Source of the DNA: Methylopumilus sp947499625
Lineage (GTDB): Bacteria; Pseudomonadota; Gammaproteobacteria; Burkholderiales; Methylophilaceae
DNA length: 64,000 nt
NCBI GenBank assembly: GCA_965234475.1
Contig: OZ248397.1
Location: 1,116,001-1,180,000, forward strand
Direction: 5' to 3'
The notes below the pieces were generated by a model, which did no database searches, was not told where the DNA came from, and saw only the letters and a program-made list of their open reading frames with translations. Each line of letters opens with the position of its first letter. The stretch's first letter is position 1. Shown piece after piece: positions 43,136 through 51,849 of the stretch. A program made the position numbers and the translations under genes.

Positions 43136-43163
43136 AAAAAGCCCCGCTTTAACGGGGCTTTTT
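43136..43163 (-). terminator. Terminator of the rpsP-rimM-trmD-rplS operon
   Basis: Arms AAAAAGCCCCG and CGGGGCTTTTT around a six-base loop with a T-run on the minus strand, four bases after the rplS stop. Confidence 0.93.
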
Positions 43164-43166
43164 AAA

Positions 43167-43613
43167 TTACTCAGCTGCCTTATCTGGAGCCGCCTCGGGC
43201 GCTGCCGCCTTAGGTGTTTCTGTTTTTGGAATATCTTGAATAATTTCTTTTTCGCGTGCATCTAATTTTTCACGGATACGTGCAGATTTACCTGAACGTT
43301 CACGCAAGTAATAAAGTTTTGCACGACGTACATCACCGCGACGTTTTAATTCGATCGATGCGATGAGTGGAGAATAAGTTTGGAATGTACGCTCAACACC
43401 TTCACCTGATGAAATCTTTCTCACAGTAAATGCGGAATTGAGGCCACGATTTCTTTTTGAAATCACAACGCCTTCATAAAGCTGTACACGTTTTCTTGTA
43501 CCTTCGACTACGTTGACACCGACTACAACTGTGTCGCCTGGTGAAAAATTAGGGATGGTTTTACCTAGACGAGCAATTTCTTCTTGCTCTAATAATTGAA
43601 TAATATCTGCCAT
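43167..43613 (-). CDS. rplS: 50S ribosomal protein L19 with C-terminal extension
   Basis: Protein of 148 residues, against roughly 115-130 in most bacteria. FSPGDTVVVGVNVVEGTRKRVQ, GVVISKRNRGLNSAFTVRK and LYYLRERSGKSARI are standard L19. After about residue 120 an extra tail, rich in Ala, Pro, Glu and Lys (TPKAAAPEAAPDKAAE), follows. The tail resembles that of S16 from the same operon. Last gene of the rpsP operon. Confidence 0.96.
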   Translation of the reverse strand: MADIIQLLEQEEIARLGKTIPNFSPGDTVVVGVNVVEGTRKRVQLYEGVVISKRNRGLNSAFTVRKISSGEGVERTFQTYSPLIASIELKRRGDVRRAKLYYLRERSGKSARIREKLDAREKEIIQDIPKTETPKAAAPEAAPDKAAE

Positions 43614-43629
43614 AATCCGTTCCTTTTAG

Positions 43630-44397
43630 TTATATAGAGTCTTGTTCCTGCTTATCAATTTCTTGAAGCAGCCGAGTCTCATCTTTAGTCAACAGCCTTG
43701 CGGCCAACAAATCAGGTCGTTTGACCTTGGTTAACGCTAACGATTGCTGTAATCGCCAGGCGCTAATTCTAGCATGGTTACCCGACAATAATACATCCGG
43801 CACCTTGGATCCTTCATACACTTCAGGTCTCGTATAGTGAGGGTAATCAAGTAAGCCATTCACAAATGAATCTTCAATGGCTGAGTTATCATCGCCTAAC
43901 ACCCCTGGCAGTTGCCTAATAATGGCATCCATCACCACCATGGTGGGTAATTCTCCGCCACTTAATACGTAGTCCCCAATTGAAATTTCTTCATCGACAC
44001 TACTTTCAATCAGCCTCTCATCAACTCCTTCATAACGACTCGCTAAAAAAATGAGCCCTGAAGTTTTCGACAATGCCATCACTTTTTGATGCGTGAGTGG
44101 CAATCCTCTTGGGGATAAATGAATCACTCTTACATCTTTAATACCTTTATTCATTTGCGCTTTTTTGGCCGCATCGATCGCCTTTTTTAAAGGCTCAATC
44201 ATCATAAGCATGCCCGGGCCGCCGCCATAAGGCCTATCATCCACCGTGCGATGTGTATCACTCGTAAAATCTCTGGGATTCCATAACGTTAAATCTACAA
44301 ACGCTTCATGAAATGCACGAGCGGTAATACCGAAATCCTTTAATGCTTGAAACATCTCAGGAAAAAGTGTCACCACATCAAAAGATAAAGGCGTCAT
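43630..44397 (-). CDS. trmD: tRNA (guanine37-N1)-methyltransferase TrmD
   Basis: SPOUT methyltransferase of 255 residues that makes m1G37 to prevent frameshifting. FDVVTLFPEMFQALKDFGI, DDRPYGGGPGMLM and the knot region YEGVDERLIESSVDEEISIG with SGGELP are conserved. It stands between rimM (start immediately after the rimM stop) and rplS, the usual order. Confidence 0.97.
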   Translation of the reverse strand: MTPLSFDVVTLFPEMFQALKDFGITARAFHEAFVDLTLWNPRDFTSDTHRTVDDRPYGGGPGMLMMIEPLKKAIDAAKKAQMNKGIKDVRVIHLSPRGLPLTHQKVMALSKTSGLIFLASRYEGVDERLIESSVDEEISIGDYVLSGGELPTMVVMDAIIRQLPGVLGDDNSAIEDSFVNGLLDYPHYTRPEVYEGSKVPDVLLSGNHARISAWRLQQSLALTKVKRPDLLAARLLTKDETRLLQEIDKQEQDSI

Positions 44398-44901
44398 TTA
44401 AAAATCTTTATCCCAGTCGACTTCAATTTCTTTTTTTTCCATATCCACATTTAAAATCACATGCGGAATAAAAGGGATTAGATACTCTTTGTCGCCCTTT
44501 ACGACTAAGACGTCGTTTGCTCCTGTTTCCAGAAAAGTTTGAACGACACCTAAATGTTCTTGTTTCTGGTTGATGACTGCATGCCCCATCAAATCATTCC
44601 AGTAATACTCACCTTTTTCTAAGGCGGGTAATTCTTGCTTGGGTATTAAGATTGTTTTATTTCTTAACCCAAATGCTGCATCTCGATCATCTATATTCAT
44701 TAACTTAGCAACGATACTATTGCCGTGTATCTTTGATGTTTCGATCGGATAACTTATGGATGATTTTTCATCCCCAATAAGCCACTCTTTTTTGTTTAGC
44801 AGATGATTGATATCTATCGTGAAGGGCTGAACCTTAATCCAACCTTTAACACCATATGGCCCGCTGATGCGTGCCATGATAAATTTTTCTATCTCACTCA
44901 T
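44398..44901 (-). CDS. rimM: Ribosome maturation factor RimM
   Basis: 30S maturation protein of 167 residues that binds S19. The N-terminal domain ARISGPYGVKGWIKV and the PRC-barrel domain (GEYYWNDLMGHAVI, then LIPFIPHVILNVDMEKKEIEVDW) are both present. It lies between rpsP and trmD. Confidence 0.95.
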   Translation of the reverse strand: MSEIEKFIMARISGPYGVKGWIKVQPFTIDINHLLNKKEWLIGDEKSSISYPIETSKIHGNSIVAKLMNIDDRDAAFGLRNKTILIPKQELPALEKGEYYWNDLMGHAVINQKQEHLGVVQTFLETGANDVLVVKGDKEYLIPFIPHVILNVDMEKKEIEVDWDKDF

Positions 44902-44931
44902 ATCACTTGTATCAACAAGTGAATCAAAACA

Positions 44932-45498
44932 TTAAGCGCTTTCAGCTGGTGGTTCAGTCGCCTCAGCTGGAGCTGCTTCAGGAGCTGCTGCTTCTATTGG
45001 AGTTACTTCAGGAGCTGGTGCTTCTGGAGCTGCCTCAACTGGAGCTGCTTCGGTTGTAACTTCAGGAGCTGCTGCTTCTGCAGGAGCCTCTTCAGGTGCA
45101 GGCGCTGCTGCAGCTTCTGCTGCCTTCGCTTTTTCTTCTTCCTCTTTAGCGTCCATAGCTACTTTTAATTCTTCAGCTTTCTTAGCAGCTTCTTTAGCTT
45201 TTCTTAACTCTACTTTATCTGCATCTTTTTTCTTTAAAGCCACAATTGCTTCTGGGCCTTTTGCGTGCAGCTTGACTAAACGGTTCACTGAATCTGAGAG
45301 GAGTGCGCCATGACCTTTCCAATGCGTTACACGTTCGTTATCAATACGAAGTGCTTCGGTGCCAATCTTAGCCATTGGGTTATAAAAACCAATACGCTCA
45401 ATAAAGCGTCCGTCGCGGCGATTTCTTGAATCTGCCACTACTACATTGTAAAAAGGGGTCTTTTTTGAACCGCCTCTAGAAAGTCGAATAATTACCAT
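44932..45498 (-). CDS. rpsP: 30S ribosomal protein S16 with long Ala/Pro/Glu tail
   Basis: Protein of 188 residues; the S16 core normally takes about 82. The core is standard: MVIIRLSRGGSKKTPFYNVV, DGRFIERIGFYNPMA and the SDSVNRLVKLH end. After about residue 85 come a charged helix-like stretch (KKKDADKVELRKAKEAAKKA) and some 70 residues of Ala, Pro, Glu and Val with imperfect repeats of AAPEAAP. The tail should be disordered and exposed. First gene of the operon. Confidence 0.95.
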   Translation of the reverse strand: MVIIRLSRGGSKKTPFYNVVVADSRNRRDGRFIERIGFYNPMAKIGTEALRIDNERVTHWKGHGALLSDSVNRLVKLHAKGPEAIVALKKKDADKVELRKAKEAAKKAEELKVAMDAKEEEEKAKAAEAAAAPAPEEAPAEAAAPEVTTEAAPVEAAPEAPAPEVTPIEAAAPEAAPAEATEPPAESA

Positions 45499-45545
45499 AA
45501 TTTACACTCTTCAATTAGTTAAAAATTTTCTTAAGAAAGGGGCGG

Positions 45546-45575
45546 ATTTTACGCTATTTTTGGCATATTTGGCAA
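45546..45575 (-). promoter_or_regulatory. Candidate promoter of the rpsP operon
   Basis: On the minus strand TTGCCA (45570-45575) and TAAAAT (45546-45551) are 18 bases apart, about 50 bases upstream of the rpsP start. Spacing and position suit a strong sigma-70 promoter. Confidence 0.55.
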
Positions 45576-45617
45576 GCAAAATCACTTTAAAGACAAGAAT
45601 TTAAGGTCTCTATTGGT

Positions 45618-46286
45618 CTATTGGTAAGAGGTGGGATCGTCAATCCCAGCCGCTTTAAAGCCGTTTTGCCTTAAACGACAAGAGTCGCAGACGCCACAGG
45701 CATGGCCATCTTTATCTGCCTGATAACAGGAGACGGTTAAACCATAATCGACTCCTAATTTCATGCCCTGAAGAATAATGGCTTCTTTAGATAGATGAAT
45801 CAACGGGGTGTGAAGTTGAATGTTTTTGCCTTCTACCGCAGATTTGGTCGCTAAATTAGCCATTTTCTGAAATTGCTCAATGTATTCGGGTCTGCAATCA
45901 GGGTAACCTGAATAATCCACGGCATTGACCCCTATAAAAATATCATGCGCACCGATGACTTCCGCCCAACCTAAAGCCAAGGTGAGCATTAAAGTATTAC
46001 GCGCAGGCACATAGGTAATCGGGATATGAGAAGTTAATTCGGTCGGCACTTTTAAATCAGGATTAGTAAGCGCTGAAGTGAGCATCCAACTTAAATCCAT
46101 CTCAACCGTTTTATGATCTTTCACTTTAAACAGCAAAGCAATTTTTTTAGCAGCTTCGAGCTCCGCAATATGTCGCTGGTGATAATTGACACTCAAGGCA
46201 TAACATTCGTAACCTTCGTTTTTGGCCATCGCTAACGTGGTGGCTGAATCAAGGCCACCTGATAAAAGAACGACTGCCTTAGACAC
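45618..46286 (-). CDS. queC: 7-cyano-7-deazaguanine synthase QueC
   Basis: ATP-dependent enzyme of about 222 residues that makes preQ0 from CDG in queuosine synthesis. It has the PP-loop LLSGGLDSATTLA at the N terminus and zinc-binding cysteines near the C terminus (CGVCDSCRLRQNGF). GTG at 46286 is preferred: it puts the PP-loop at the expected distance and overlaps the queE stop by eight bases. A longer frame adds 17 residues without family likeness. Confidence 0.94.
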   Translation of the reverse strand: MSKAVVLLSGGLDSATTLAMAKNEGYECYALSVNYHQRHIAELEAAKKIALLFKVKDHKTVEMDLSWMLTSALTNPDLKVPTELTSHIPITYVPARNTLMLTLALGWAEVIGAHDIFIGVNAVDYSGYPDCRPEYIEQFQKMANLATKSAVEGKNIQLHTPLIHLSKEAIILQGMKLGVDYGLTVSCYQADKDGHACGVCDSCRLRQNGFKAAGIDDPTSYQ

Positions 46287-46920
46287 CAGGCTTTTCTCCC
46301 CAGAGGAGTTTATGTAATTGAATTTGCATCCGCACATGGAGCTGGTCTTTCAAGATCCAATTCCCTAAATCAGTTGTATCCAGTTTTTGATAGACAGGGG
46401 AAAATAAGACGCTACATTTTTGTGTGAGTTTATATTGGTCAAGTATTTTTTTAGCCCAGTCATAATCTTCACGACTACAAAGCACAAATTTAATTTCATC
46501 TTTTGAATCAATGATCTCTAAATTTTCCCAGTGATTCTTTTTCTCTTCACCTGATTCGGGCGTTTTGATATCTAAAATAATTTTAATGCGAGGATCGACT
46601 TCTTTAATAGAAAGTCCGCCACCAGTTTCAATCGACACTTCGTAATTGCTATCAGCCAAGGCTTTAAGAAGATTGAGTACTTCTTTTTGTGCCAGGGGTT
46701 CGCCCCCTGTTACCGTGACGAAGCGCGTGTCATATTGTTTGATTGATGCCATGATGTCATCGATTTCCATCATAGATCCGCCTTGAAAAGCGTAAGCCGT
46801 ATCACAATAATGGCAACGCATGGGGCATCCACTTAAGCGGATAAAAATCGTAGGCAATCCCACACGAGAAGATTCACCTTGCAGTGAATAAAAAATTTCA
46901 AAGATTTTAAGTTGTGTCAC
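46279..46920 (-). CDS. queE: 7-carboxy-7-deazaguanine synthase QueE
   Basis: Radical-SAM enzyme of 213 residues that makes CDG, the substrate of QueC. IFYSLQGESSRVGLPTIFIRLSG is cut by the cluster motif CPMRCHYC; TVTGGEPLAQKEV follows. It is coupled to queC by overlap and lies just downstream of cpoB, the common proteobacterial order. Confidence 0.94.
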   Translation of the reverse strand: MTQLKIFEIFYSLQGESSRVGLPTIFIRLSGCPMRCHYCDTAYAFQGGSMMEIDDIMASIKQYDTRFVTVTGGEPLAQKEVLNLLKALADSNYEVSIETGGGLSIKEVDPRIKIILDIKTPESGEEKKNHWENLEIIDSKDEIKFVLCSREDYDWAKKILDQYKLTQKCSVLFSPVYQKLDTTDLGNWILKDQLHVRMQIQLHKLLWGEKPGV

Positions 46921-46961
46921 GTTAAGAATTTAAGGCAAAAAGAAATTAAAGTATAAAAATT

Positions 46962-47738
46962 TTAGGGCTTGATGCTTTCTAAAACTTTTAAGCGCTTTTG
47001 AGCATTTTGGATCACGTCACTCTTAGGATATTTTTTAATTAGATCCTTCAAGCTTTTTTTGGCTTCAGGAATAAGCGCTAATTGAATTTGTGCATTGGCT
47101 AAACCTAATAAAGCTTCTGGGTTTTTTGCAAAGTCAGGATGCTGATCAAGTAATTTTTGATACGTCCCAATCGTTGCTTTGTAATTTTTTAAATTAAATT
47201 GTGCATTGGCTAAACTATATTTAGCATCAGGCAATAATGCACTATTGGGGAATTGCTTAATAAAATCAGTAAAGGCTTGGAAGGCTTCTTTATTTTTCAT
47301 GCCATCTAAAAGTGTGCTCGCTTGATCGTAAACTTCTTGATCCGAAGGTTCTTTGACTTCAGGCGTTGCAGGTGTTTCTGCGACTTTGTTAGATGGGGTA
47401 GAGTTACTTTCGACTGACTTTTCTTCAATCTTTCGAAGTCTGCCATCCAAATCTTGATAAAGATCTTTCTGACGTTGCTCAGCCGTAGCATTTAAATGAC
47501 GAAGCGTTTCCATATCGCCACGTAATTTAGAAACATCTTGCTTCACTAATTCAATTTGATTAAGCATGTCATTGAGGCTGCCACTTTTAATGATAGCCTC
47601 AAGACTGACAATACGTGCTTCCAACTCGGTTTCTTTTAGTTGCATCTCTTGAAGTTTTTTTCTAGCATCCGAATCTTCAAAGAATGCTGCATGTAAAGGT
47701 GTAACAAATAAACATGCTAAAAGAATAAGTTTTTTCAT
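46962..47738 (-). CDS. cpoB: Cell division coordinator CpoB (YbgF)
   Basis: Periplasmic protein of 258 residues with a signal peptide ending LHAAF. An N-terminal coiled coil (about residues 25-110) should trimerise and is followed by a linker and three TPRs (SLANAQFNLKNYKATIGTYQKL). CpoB coordinates peptidoglycan synthesis with Tol-Pal constriction. It is the last gene of tolQRAB-pal-cpoB. Confidence 0.93.
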   Translation of the reverse strand: MKKLILLACLFVTPLHAAFFEDSDARKKLQEMQLKETELEARIVSLEAIIKSGSLNDMLNQIELVKQDVSKLRGDMETLRHLNATAEQRQKDLYQDLDGRLRKIEEKSVESNSTPSNKVAETPATPEVKEPSDQEVYDQASTLLDGMKNKEAFQAFTDFIKQFPNSALLPDAKYSLANAQFNLKNYKATIGTYQKLLDQHPDFAKNPEALLGLANAQIQLALIPEAKKSLKDLIKKYPKSDVIQNAQKRLKVLESIKP

Positions 47739-47752
47739 TAAAGCTTAACTAT

Positions 47753-48262
47753 TTACTCTTTTTCGTAAGAAATATCGACACGACGATCTTTACCGTAACA
47801 TCCGTTATCCTTACAGTTCGTATCTGCACGCTCTTCACCAAAACTTACTGTTTCGATTTGCGCATCTTGGGCGCCCAAAACATTCATAGACTTCTTCACC
47901 GACACAGAACGTTTTTGGCCAAGTGAGACATTATATTCACGTGAGCCACGATCATCAGTATTGCCTGTGAGTGTCATTTTTGCTTTTGGATGTGAAGCCA
48001 CATATTTAGCATGGGCTGCGACGAGATCTTTATATTCAGCCTTAACGACATCTTTATCGTAATCAAAATAAATACTGCGTTTAGAAAGAATATTATTTGG
48101 ATCACGTAAGCTTGCTAAATCAAGATCAGTTTCATCGCTAGGTGAAGAAGAATCGTTCGATGCAGAAGGGCCCGCAGGTTTTGATACATCAACAATCGGT
48201 GTTGAGCTACAACCTATCAAAAATAATGAGAGTAATGATGCAAATAAAAGTGACTTTTTCAT
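47753..48262 (-). CDS. pal: Peptidoglycan-associated lipoprotein Pal
   Basis: Outer-membrane lipoprotein of 169 residues. The lipobox is LIGC at residues 15-18; a short Ser/Pro linker precedes the OmpA-like domain with YFDYDKDVVKAEY, TGNTDDRGSREYN and LGQKRSVSVKK, which bind peptidoglycan. An extra cysteine pair (NCKDNGCYG) lies near the C terminus. Between tolB and cpoB. Confidence 0.96.
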   Translation of the reverse strand: MKKSLLFASLLSLFLIGCSSTPIVDVSKPAGPSASNDSSSPSDETDLDLASLRDPNNILSKRSIYFDYDKDVVKAEYKDLVAAHAKYVASHPKAKMTLTGNTDDRGSREYNVSLGQKRSVSVKKSMNVLGAQDAQIETVSFGEERADTNCKDNGCYGKDRRVDISYEKE

Positions 48263-48292
48263 TTTCCAAATCTCCAGTTTAAGTTAATTTAT

Positions 48293-49597
48293 TTATTTTA
48301 CAAAAGGTGCCCAAGCGGGCTCTCTAATATCATCAGCATGAATATTGAATGATTGGCGAACCACGCCATCAATCGATACGGTAGAAAGTTCGCCCGTTCC
48401 GTTGATCTTATGTGCATATAGTATCACATGCCCATTCGGAGAAAACTTAGGCGCTTCATCAAAAGGACCATCGGTAATTTTCGTAATTTGGCCTGTTTGT
48501 AAATCATGCAACACCACTCTAAATCGACCTTCATCTTGCGACACATAAGAGAGCATTTTGGCATCCGGTGAAACATTAGGATTTAAATTTTGGTTCCCTT
48601 CGAAGGACACACGCTGCGGCTCGCCCCCGCCTGATGAAACTTTGTAAATTTGTGGGCGGCCGCCGCGATCGGATGTGAAATAAATAAAACGTCCGTCAGG
48701 CGACCAAACTGGCTCCGTATCAATATGCGCACTCTGGATAAGCGGTTTTAAATTGGACCCATCAGCATCAATGAGATAAATTTGTGAGTTTGCGTTATAG
48801 GTTAAAACAATGGCCAGACGTCTACCGTCAGGTGACCATGAGGGTGAGCTATTATTACCTTTAAAATTAGCCAAGACCGTTCTTTGTCCTGTCACTAAAG
48901 ACTGAATATAGATAATAGGTTTTTTCTTTTCAAAAGATACGTAAGCAATTTTTGTGGCATCGGGCGACCATCTCGCAGAGATAATAGGCTGAGGTGATCC
49001 CACTACCGACTGCACATTAAATCCATCTGCATCTGCCACATTTAGAGAGTAGCGGCCTTTATTTTTTGAGATGTATGAAATTTTGGTACTAAAGACCCCT
49101 GGGATGCCGGTTAATTTTTCATAAATGGTGTCAGAAATTTTATGTGCGATGGCACGGTATTGTGCGACTGGGCCTGAATATTCCATAGTGGTTAAAATCG
49201 TTTTTTTATTGATATCGACTAAAAACCAATTCACCTTCAAACGATTATTACTAATCTCCACCTGACCTAGAGTCATCACTTGCGCTTCAATAGCAGTCAT
49301 TTCAGCATAATTAATGTCACTTAAAATCGATGGCTTATTCACTAACCCATTCACTTCTAAAGGTCTAAAAAAACCTGAGCGATAAAGATCTGCTGCAATA
49401 ATTTGATGCATACGACTATTGGCTTTATCAGCAACTATTTCTTTATAAGGCATAACCGCAATATTAATTTGCTTGGTACCACCTCCAGAAATCTCAATCG
49501 TTTCAATCGCAAATGCATGAATAGATATCAAAAAAAGTAAGCATAAGGGAAAAAATGTTTTGAATGTTTTTAACATATGTAAATTATATTTTTTCAT
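48293..49597 (-). CDS. tolB: Tol-Pal system protein TolB
   Basis: Periplasmic protein of 434 residues: signal peptide, an N-terminal alpha/beta domain (INIAVMPYKEIVADKAN) and a six-bladed beta propeller with repeated WSPDG motifs (for example PSWSPDGRRLAI, PVWSPDGRFIYF). It bridges TolA and Pal. The ATG at 49597 overlaps the tolA end by 14 bases; an ATG at 49576 would give a cleaner signal peptide, and neither has a strong ribosome site. Confidence 0.95.
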   Translation of the reverse strand: MKKYNLHMLKTFKTFFPLCLLFLISIHAFAIETIEISGGGTKQINIAVMPYKEIVADKANSRMHQIIAADLYRSGFFRPLEVNGLVNKPSILSDINYAEMTAIEAQVMTLGQVEISNNRLKVNWFLVDINKKTILTTMEYSGPVAQYRAIAHKISDTIYEKLTGIPGVFSTKISYISKNKGRYSLNVADADGFNVQSVVGSPQPIISARWSPDATKIAYVSFEKKKPIIYIQSLVTGQRTVLANFKGNNSSPSWSPDGRRLAIVLTYNANSQIYLIDADGSNLKPLIQSAHIDTEPVWSPDGRFIYFTSDRGGRPQIYKVSSGGGEPQRVSFEGNQNLNPNVSPDAKMLSYVSQDEGRFRVVLHDLQTGQITKITDGPFDEAPKFSPNGHVILYAHKINGTGELSTVSIDGVVRQSFNIHADDIREPAWAPFVK

Positions 49598-50372
49598 TGG
49601 GCCTAAAGTTAAGTTTTAAATTTTTAAATTTCGAAAATAAGTCTGTGTCAGTAGGGACTGGTAAAGGTTGTGATTGAAAAATAGCGCGCTCGACCGATTC
49701 ATCACATACTGGAATACCACTTGATTTTAACATTTTAGGGTTACCAATCAATTCTCCTGTAGGCATTAATCCAATTTCAAATTGAAGCTCCACAGGACTC
49801 GTGCCACATAACTGCTTATTTACATTCTGTTGAATTTTTCTTTGAATTAATAGTTTATATTTATCCATTTCACCTAATTTAGCACCCCCTTCGGTAGGAT
49901 TAGGATTTGATTGTTTCACGTTTTCATGACGATTTAATGAAGGCTTTGATTTATCTTGTAATAATTCTTGTTGAAGTTTAGCCAATTGATCTTGTTTTAA
50001 AAGTTCTTCCTGCATTTTTTTCAAATCATCTTTCTTTTTCTGATCTTCTAGTTTTTTACGCTCTTCTTCTTCTTTTTGTTTCAAACTGATATCGGCTTTG
50101 TCACTTGTAAGCGATTTAATAATCTCTTCTACTTTAGATGGTTTAGGCTCGGGCTTAGGCGGTTCTGGCTCAATCTTTTCTTCAATAGGTGGAGTATCAA
50201 TTGCTTTTAAACTTGGGACAGGAATCGAATCCCATAACTCCACTTCAGCCACTTGAGGTAACTTTACCCTCCACTCGAAACTGACAATCATGATCACGAT
50301 TAAAACAATATGCACACTCGCTGCATAGATCGCAGCTCTTGTTGCTATGATTTTTTCTTGAGGTCTAATCAC
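49584..50372 (-). CDS. tolA: Tol-Pal system protein TolA
   Basis: Inner-membrane protein of 262 residues. One transmembrane helix (about residues 13-30, AIYAASVHIVLIVIMIVSF), a Pro/Glu-rich and Lys/Glu/Asp-rich helical domain (about 65-155), and a C-terminal domain starting near GAKLGEMDKYKLLIQRKI. It spans the periplasm and links TolQR energy to Pal. Nine bases after tolR. Confidence 0.93.
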   Translation of the reverse strand: MIRPQEKIIATRAAIYAASVHIVLIVIMIVSFEWRVKLPQVAEVELWDSIPVPSLKAIDTPPIEEKIEPEPPKPEPKPSKVEEIIKSLTSDKADISLKQKEEEERKKLEDQKKKDDLKKMQEELLKQDQLAKLQQELLQDKSKPSLNRHENVKQSNPNPTEGGAKLGEMDKYKLLIQRKIQQNVNKQLCGTSPVELQFEIGLMPTGELIGNPKMLKSSGIPVCDESVERAIFQSQPLPVPTDTDLFSKFKNLKLNFRPNEKI

Positions 50373-50380
50373 GTCTAAAT

Positions 50381-50770
50381 TTATTTTTGTGGCTTAAGAA
50401 GTAAGCCCACTTTAGAGACATTATTTTGTTTTAAAAGATCCATGAGGCTTATCACTTCGTCGTATTTCACATTCTTGTCAGCAGCAATCACAAGGGCTCG
50501 ATCAGGGGTTGTTTTAATTAAAGACTGCACATGGCTTAATAATCGGTCACGCCTATAACTTTGACCTTCAATCTCAATCGTGCTGTCAAGTTTTACCGTA
50601 ATCACAATGGGCGCTCCTATTTGTTTTAATGTTTCACCTACTTCCGGTAGTTCCACGACACCCGGATTTGTCATGGGAGCTGTCACCATAAAAATAACCA
50701 GTAAGACTAAAGTCACATCAATATAAGGCACCACATTGATTTGATTCATTAAGCGGCGTTTACGCATCAC
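50381..50770 (-). CDS. tolR: Tol-Pal system protein TolR
   Basis: Inner-membrane protein of 129 residues of the ExbD/TolR family. A single transmembrane helix carries the proton-relay aspartate in VVPYIDVTLVLLVIFMV. The periplasmic domain follows. It starts directly after the tolQ stop. Confidence 0.95.
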   Translation of the reverse strand: MMRKRRLMNQINVVPYIDVTLVLLVIFMVTAPMTNPGVVELPEVGETLKQIGAPIVITVKLDSTIEIEGQSYRRDRLLSHVQSLIKTTPDRALVIAADKNVKYDEVISLMDLLKQNNVSKVGLLLKPQK

Positions 50771-51442
50771 TTATCCTTTTCTTTGAAGGATATTAACGAA
50801 CTCTTCCATGAAGCTTTCGTATCTCACCGATAAACGATCAACCGAAGTTGCAAAACGGTTATAGGCAATGACCGCAGGAATCGCTGCAAATAAACCAATG
50901 GCTGTTGCAATTAATGCCTCCGCAATCCCAGGAGCCACTTGAGTTAAAGTCGCTTGTGCCACATTGGCTAACCCTCTAAAGGCATTCATGATGCCCCATA
51001 CCGTTCCAAATAAACCAATATAAGGGCTCACAGATCCGACTGATGCCAGAAAAGGGAGATGCGCATCTAAGAAATCAAGTTCACGATTGTAAGTGGCACG
51101 CATGGCTCGTCGCACCCCTTCAATCACATCACTCATATCACTTTTTGATGTTTTATGACGATTAAATTCTTTATAGCCTGCTTCAAAAATAGTTGCTAAG
51201 CCCTGATTCCTGATGCGACCACTATCAATGCTGTCATGAAGTTTATTAAGATCCCCGCTTGTCCAAAATGTATTTTCAAATTCATCGACCGCGAGCTCTG
51301 CACTTTTTAAAACAGAGACTTTAATAAAGATATACCACCAAGAGAAACCGGAAGCTGCTAATAAAATTAACATCACAAGCTGAACAGGAATGGTTGCTCC
51401 TATAATTAAGCTTAAAAAAGATAAATCATTCACTACATTCAT
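50771..51442 (-). CDS. tolQ: Tol-Pal system protein TolQ
   Basis: Inner-membrane proton-channel protein of 223 residues of the ExbB/TolQ family with three transmembrane helices: one near residues 15-40, and a pair around ASVGSVSPYIGLFGTVWGIM and IATAIGLFAAIPAVIAYN. Its ATG overlaps the ybgC stop by four bases. Confidence 0.95.
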   Translation of the reverse strand: MNVVNDLSFLSLIIGATIPVQLVMLILLAASGFSWWYIFIKVSVLKSAELAVDEFENTFWTSGDLNKLHDSIDSGRIRNQGLATIFEAGYKEFNRHKTSKSDMSDVIEGVRRAMRATYNRELDFLDAHLPFLASVGSVSPYIGLFGTVWGIMNAFRGLANVAQATLTQVAPGIAEALIATAIGLFAAIPAVIAYNRFATSVDRLSVRYESFMEEFVNILQRKG

Positions 51443-51849
51443 AAAGACTCCATGGTTTGTTTAACGGTGGATGGGATTCTGACCGGTTTAAATTTTTCAC
51501 TATCAATACATGCAATATCGACAATTGCATCAATCAATATTTCATTTTCACGATAAATCATTTGTCTAAACTCAATTTTGCTAGAGCCTATATCTTTGAG
51601 CTCACTCTTAACAATTAAATCATCATTAAAACGTGCAGGAAGTTTGTATTGAATATCGATGCGATGCACCACAAACATAATATGGTCATGATGTTTTAAA
51701 TGGTGTTGGTCAATGCCAACACTTCTCAACCATTCCGTTCTAGCGCGTTCCATAAATTTTAAATAGTTAGAGTGATATACAACACCACCACTGTCTGTGT
51801 CTTCAAAATAAATACGCACAGGTAACGAAAAAGTTTTTATTCCTGCCAT
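51439..51849 (-). CDS. ybgC: Acyl-CoA thioesterase YbgC
   Basis: Hotdog-fold thioesterase of 136 residues. The N-terminal YFEDTDSGGVVYHSNYLKFMER contains the catalytic Asp and the family signature. It is normally the first gene of the tol-pal cluster, as here; it overlaps ruvB by 13 bases and tolQ by four. Confidence 0.94.
   Translation of the reverse strand: MAGIKTFSLPVRIYFEDTDSGGVVYHSNYLKFMERARTEWLRSVGIDQHHLKHHDHIMFVVHRIDIQYKLPARFNDDLIVKSELKDIGSSKIEFRQMIYRENEILIDAIVDIACIDSEKFKPVRIPSTVKQTMESL

Noticed and set aside
44935..45230. Short repeated GCTGCTTC/GGAGCTG units that look like a tandem repeat or CRISPR-like array
   Set aside because: They lie in frame inside rpsP and encode the Ala/Pro/Glu tail of S16; unit lengths vary and there are no spacers.
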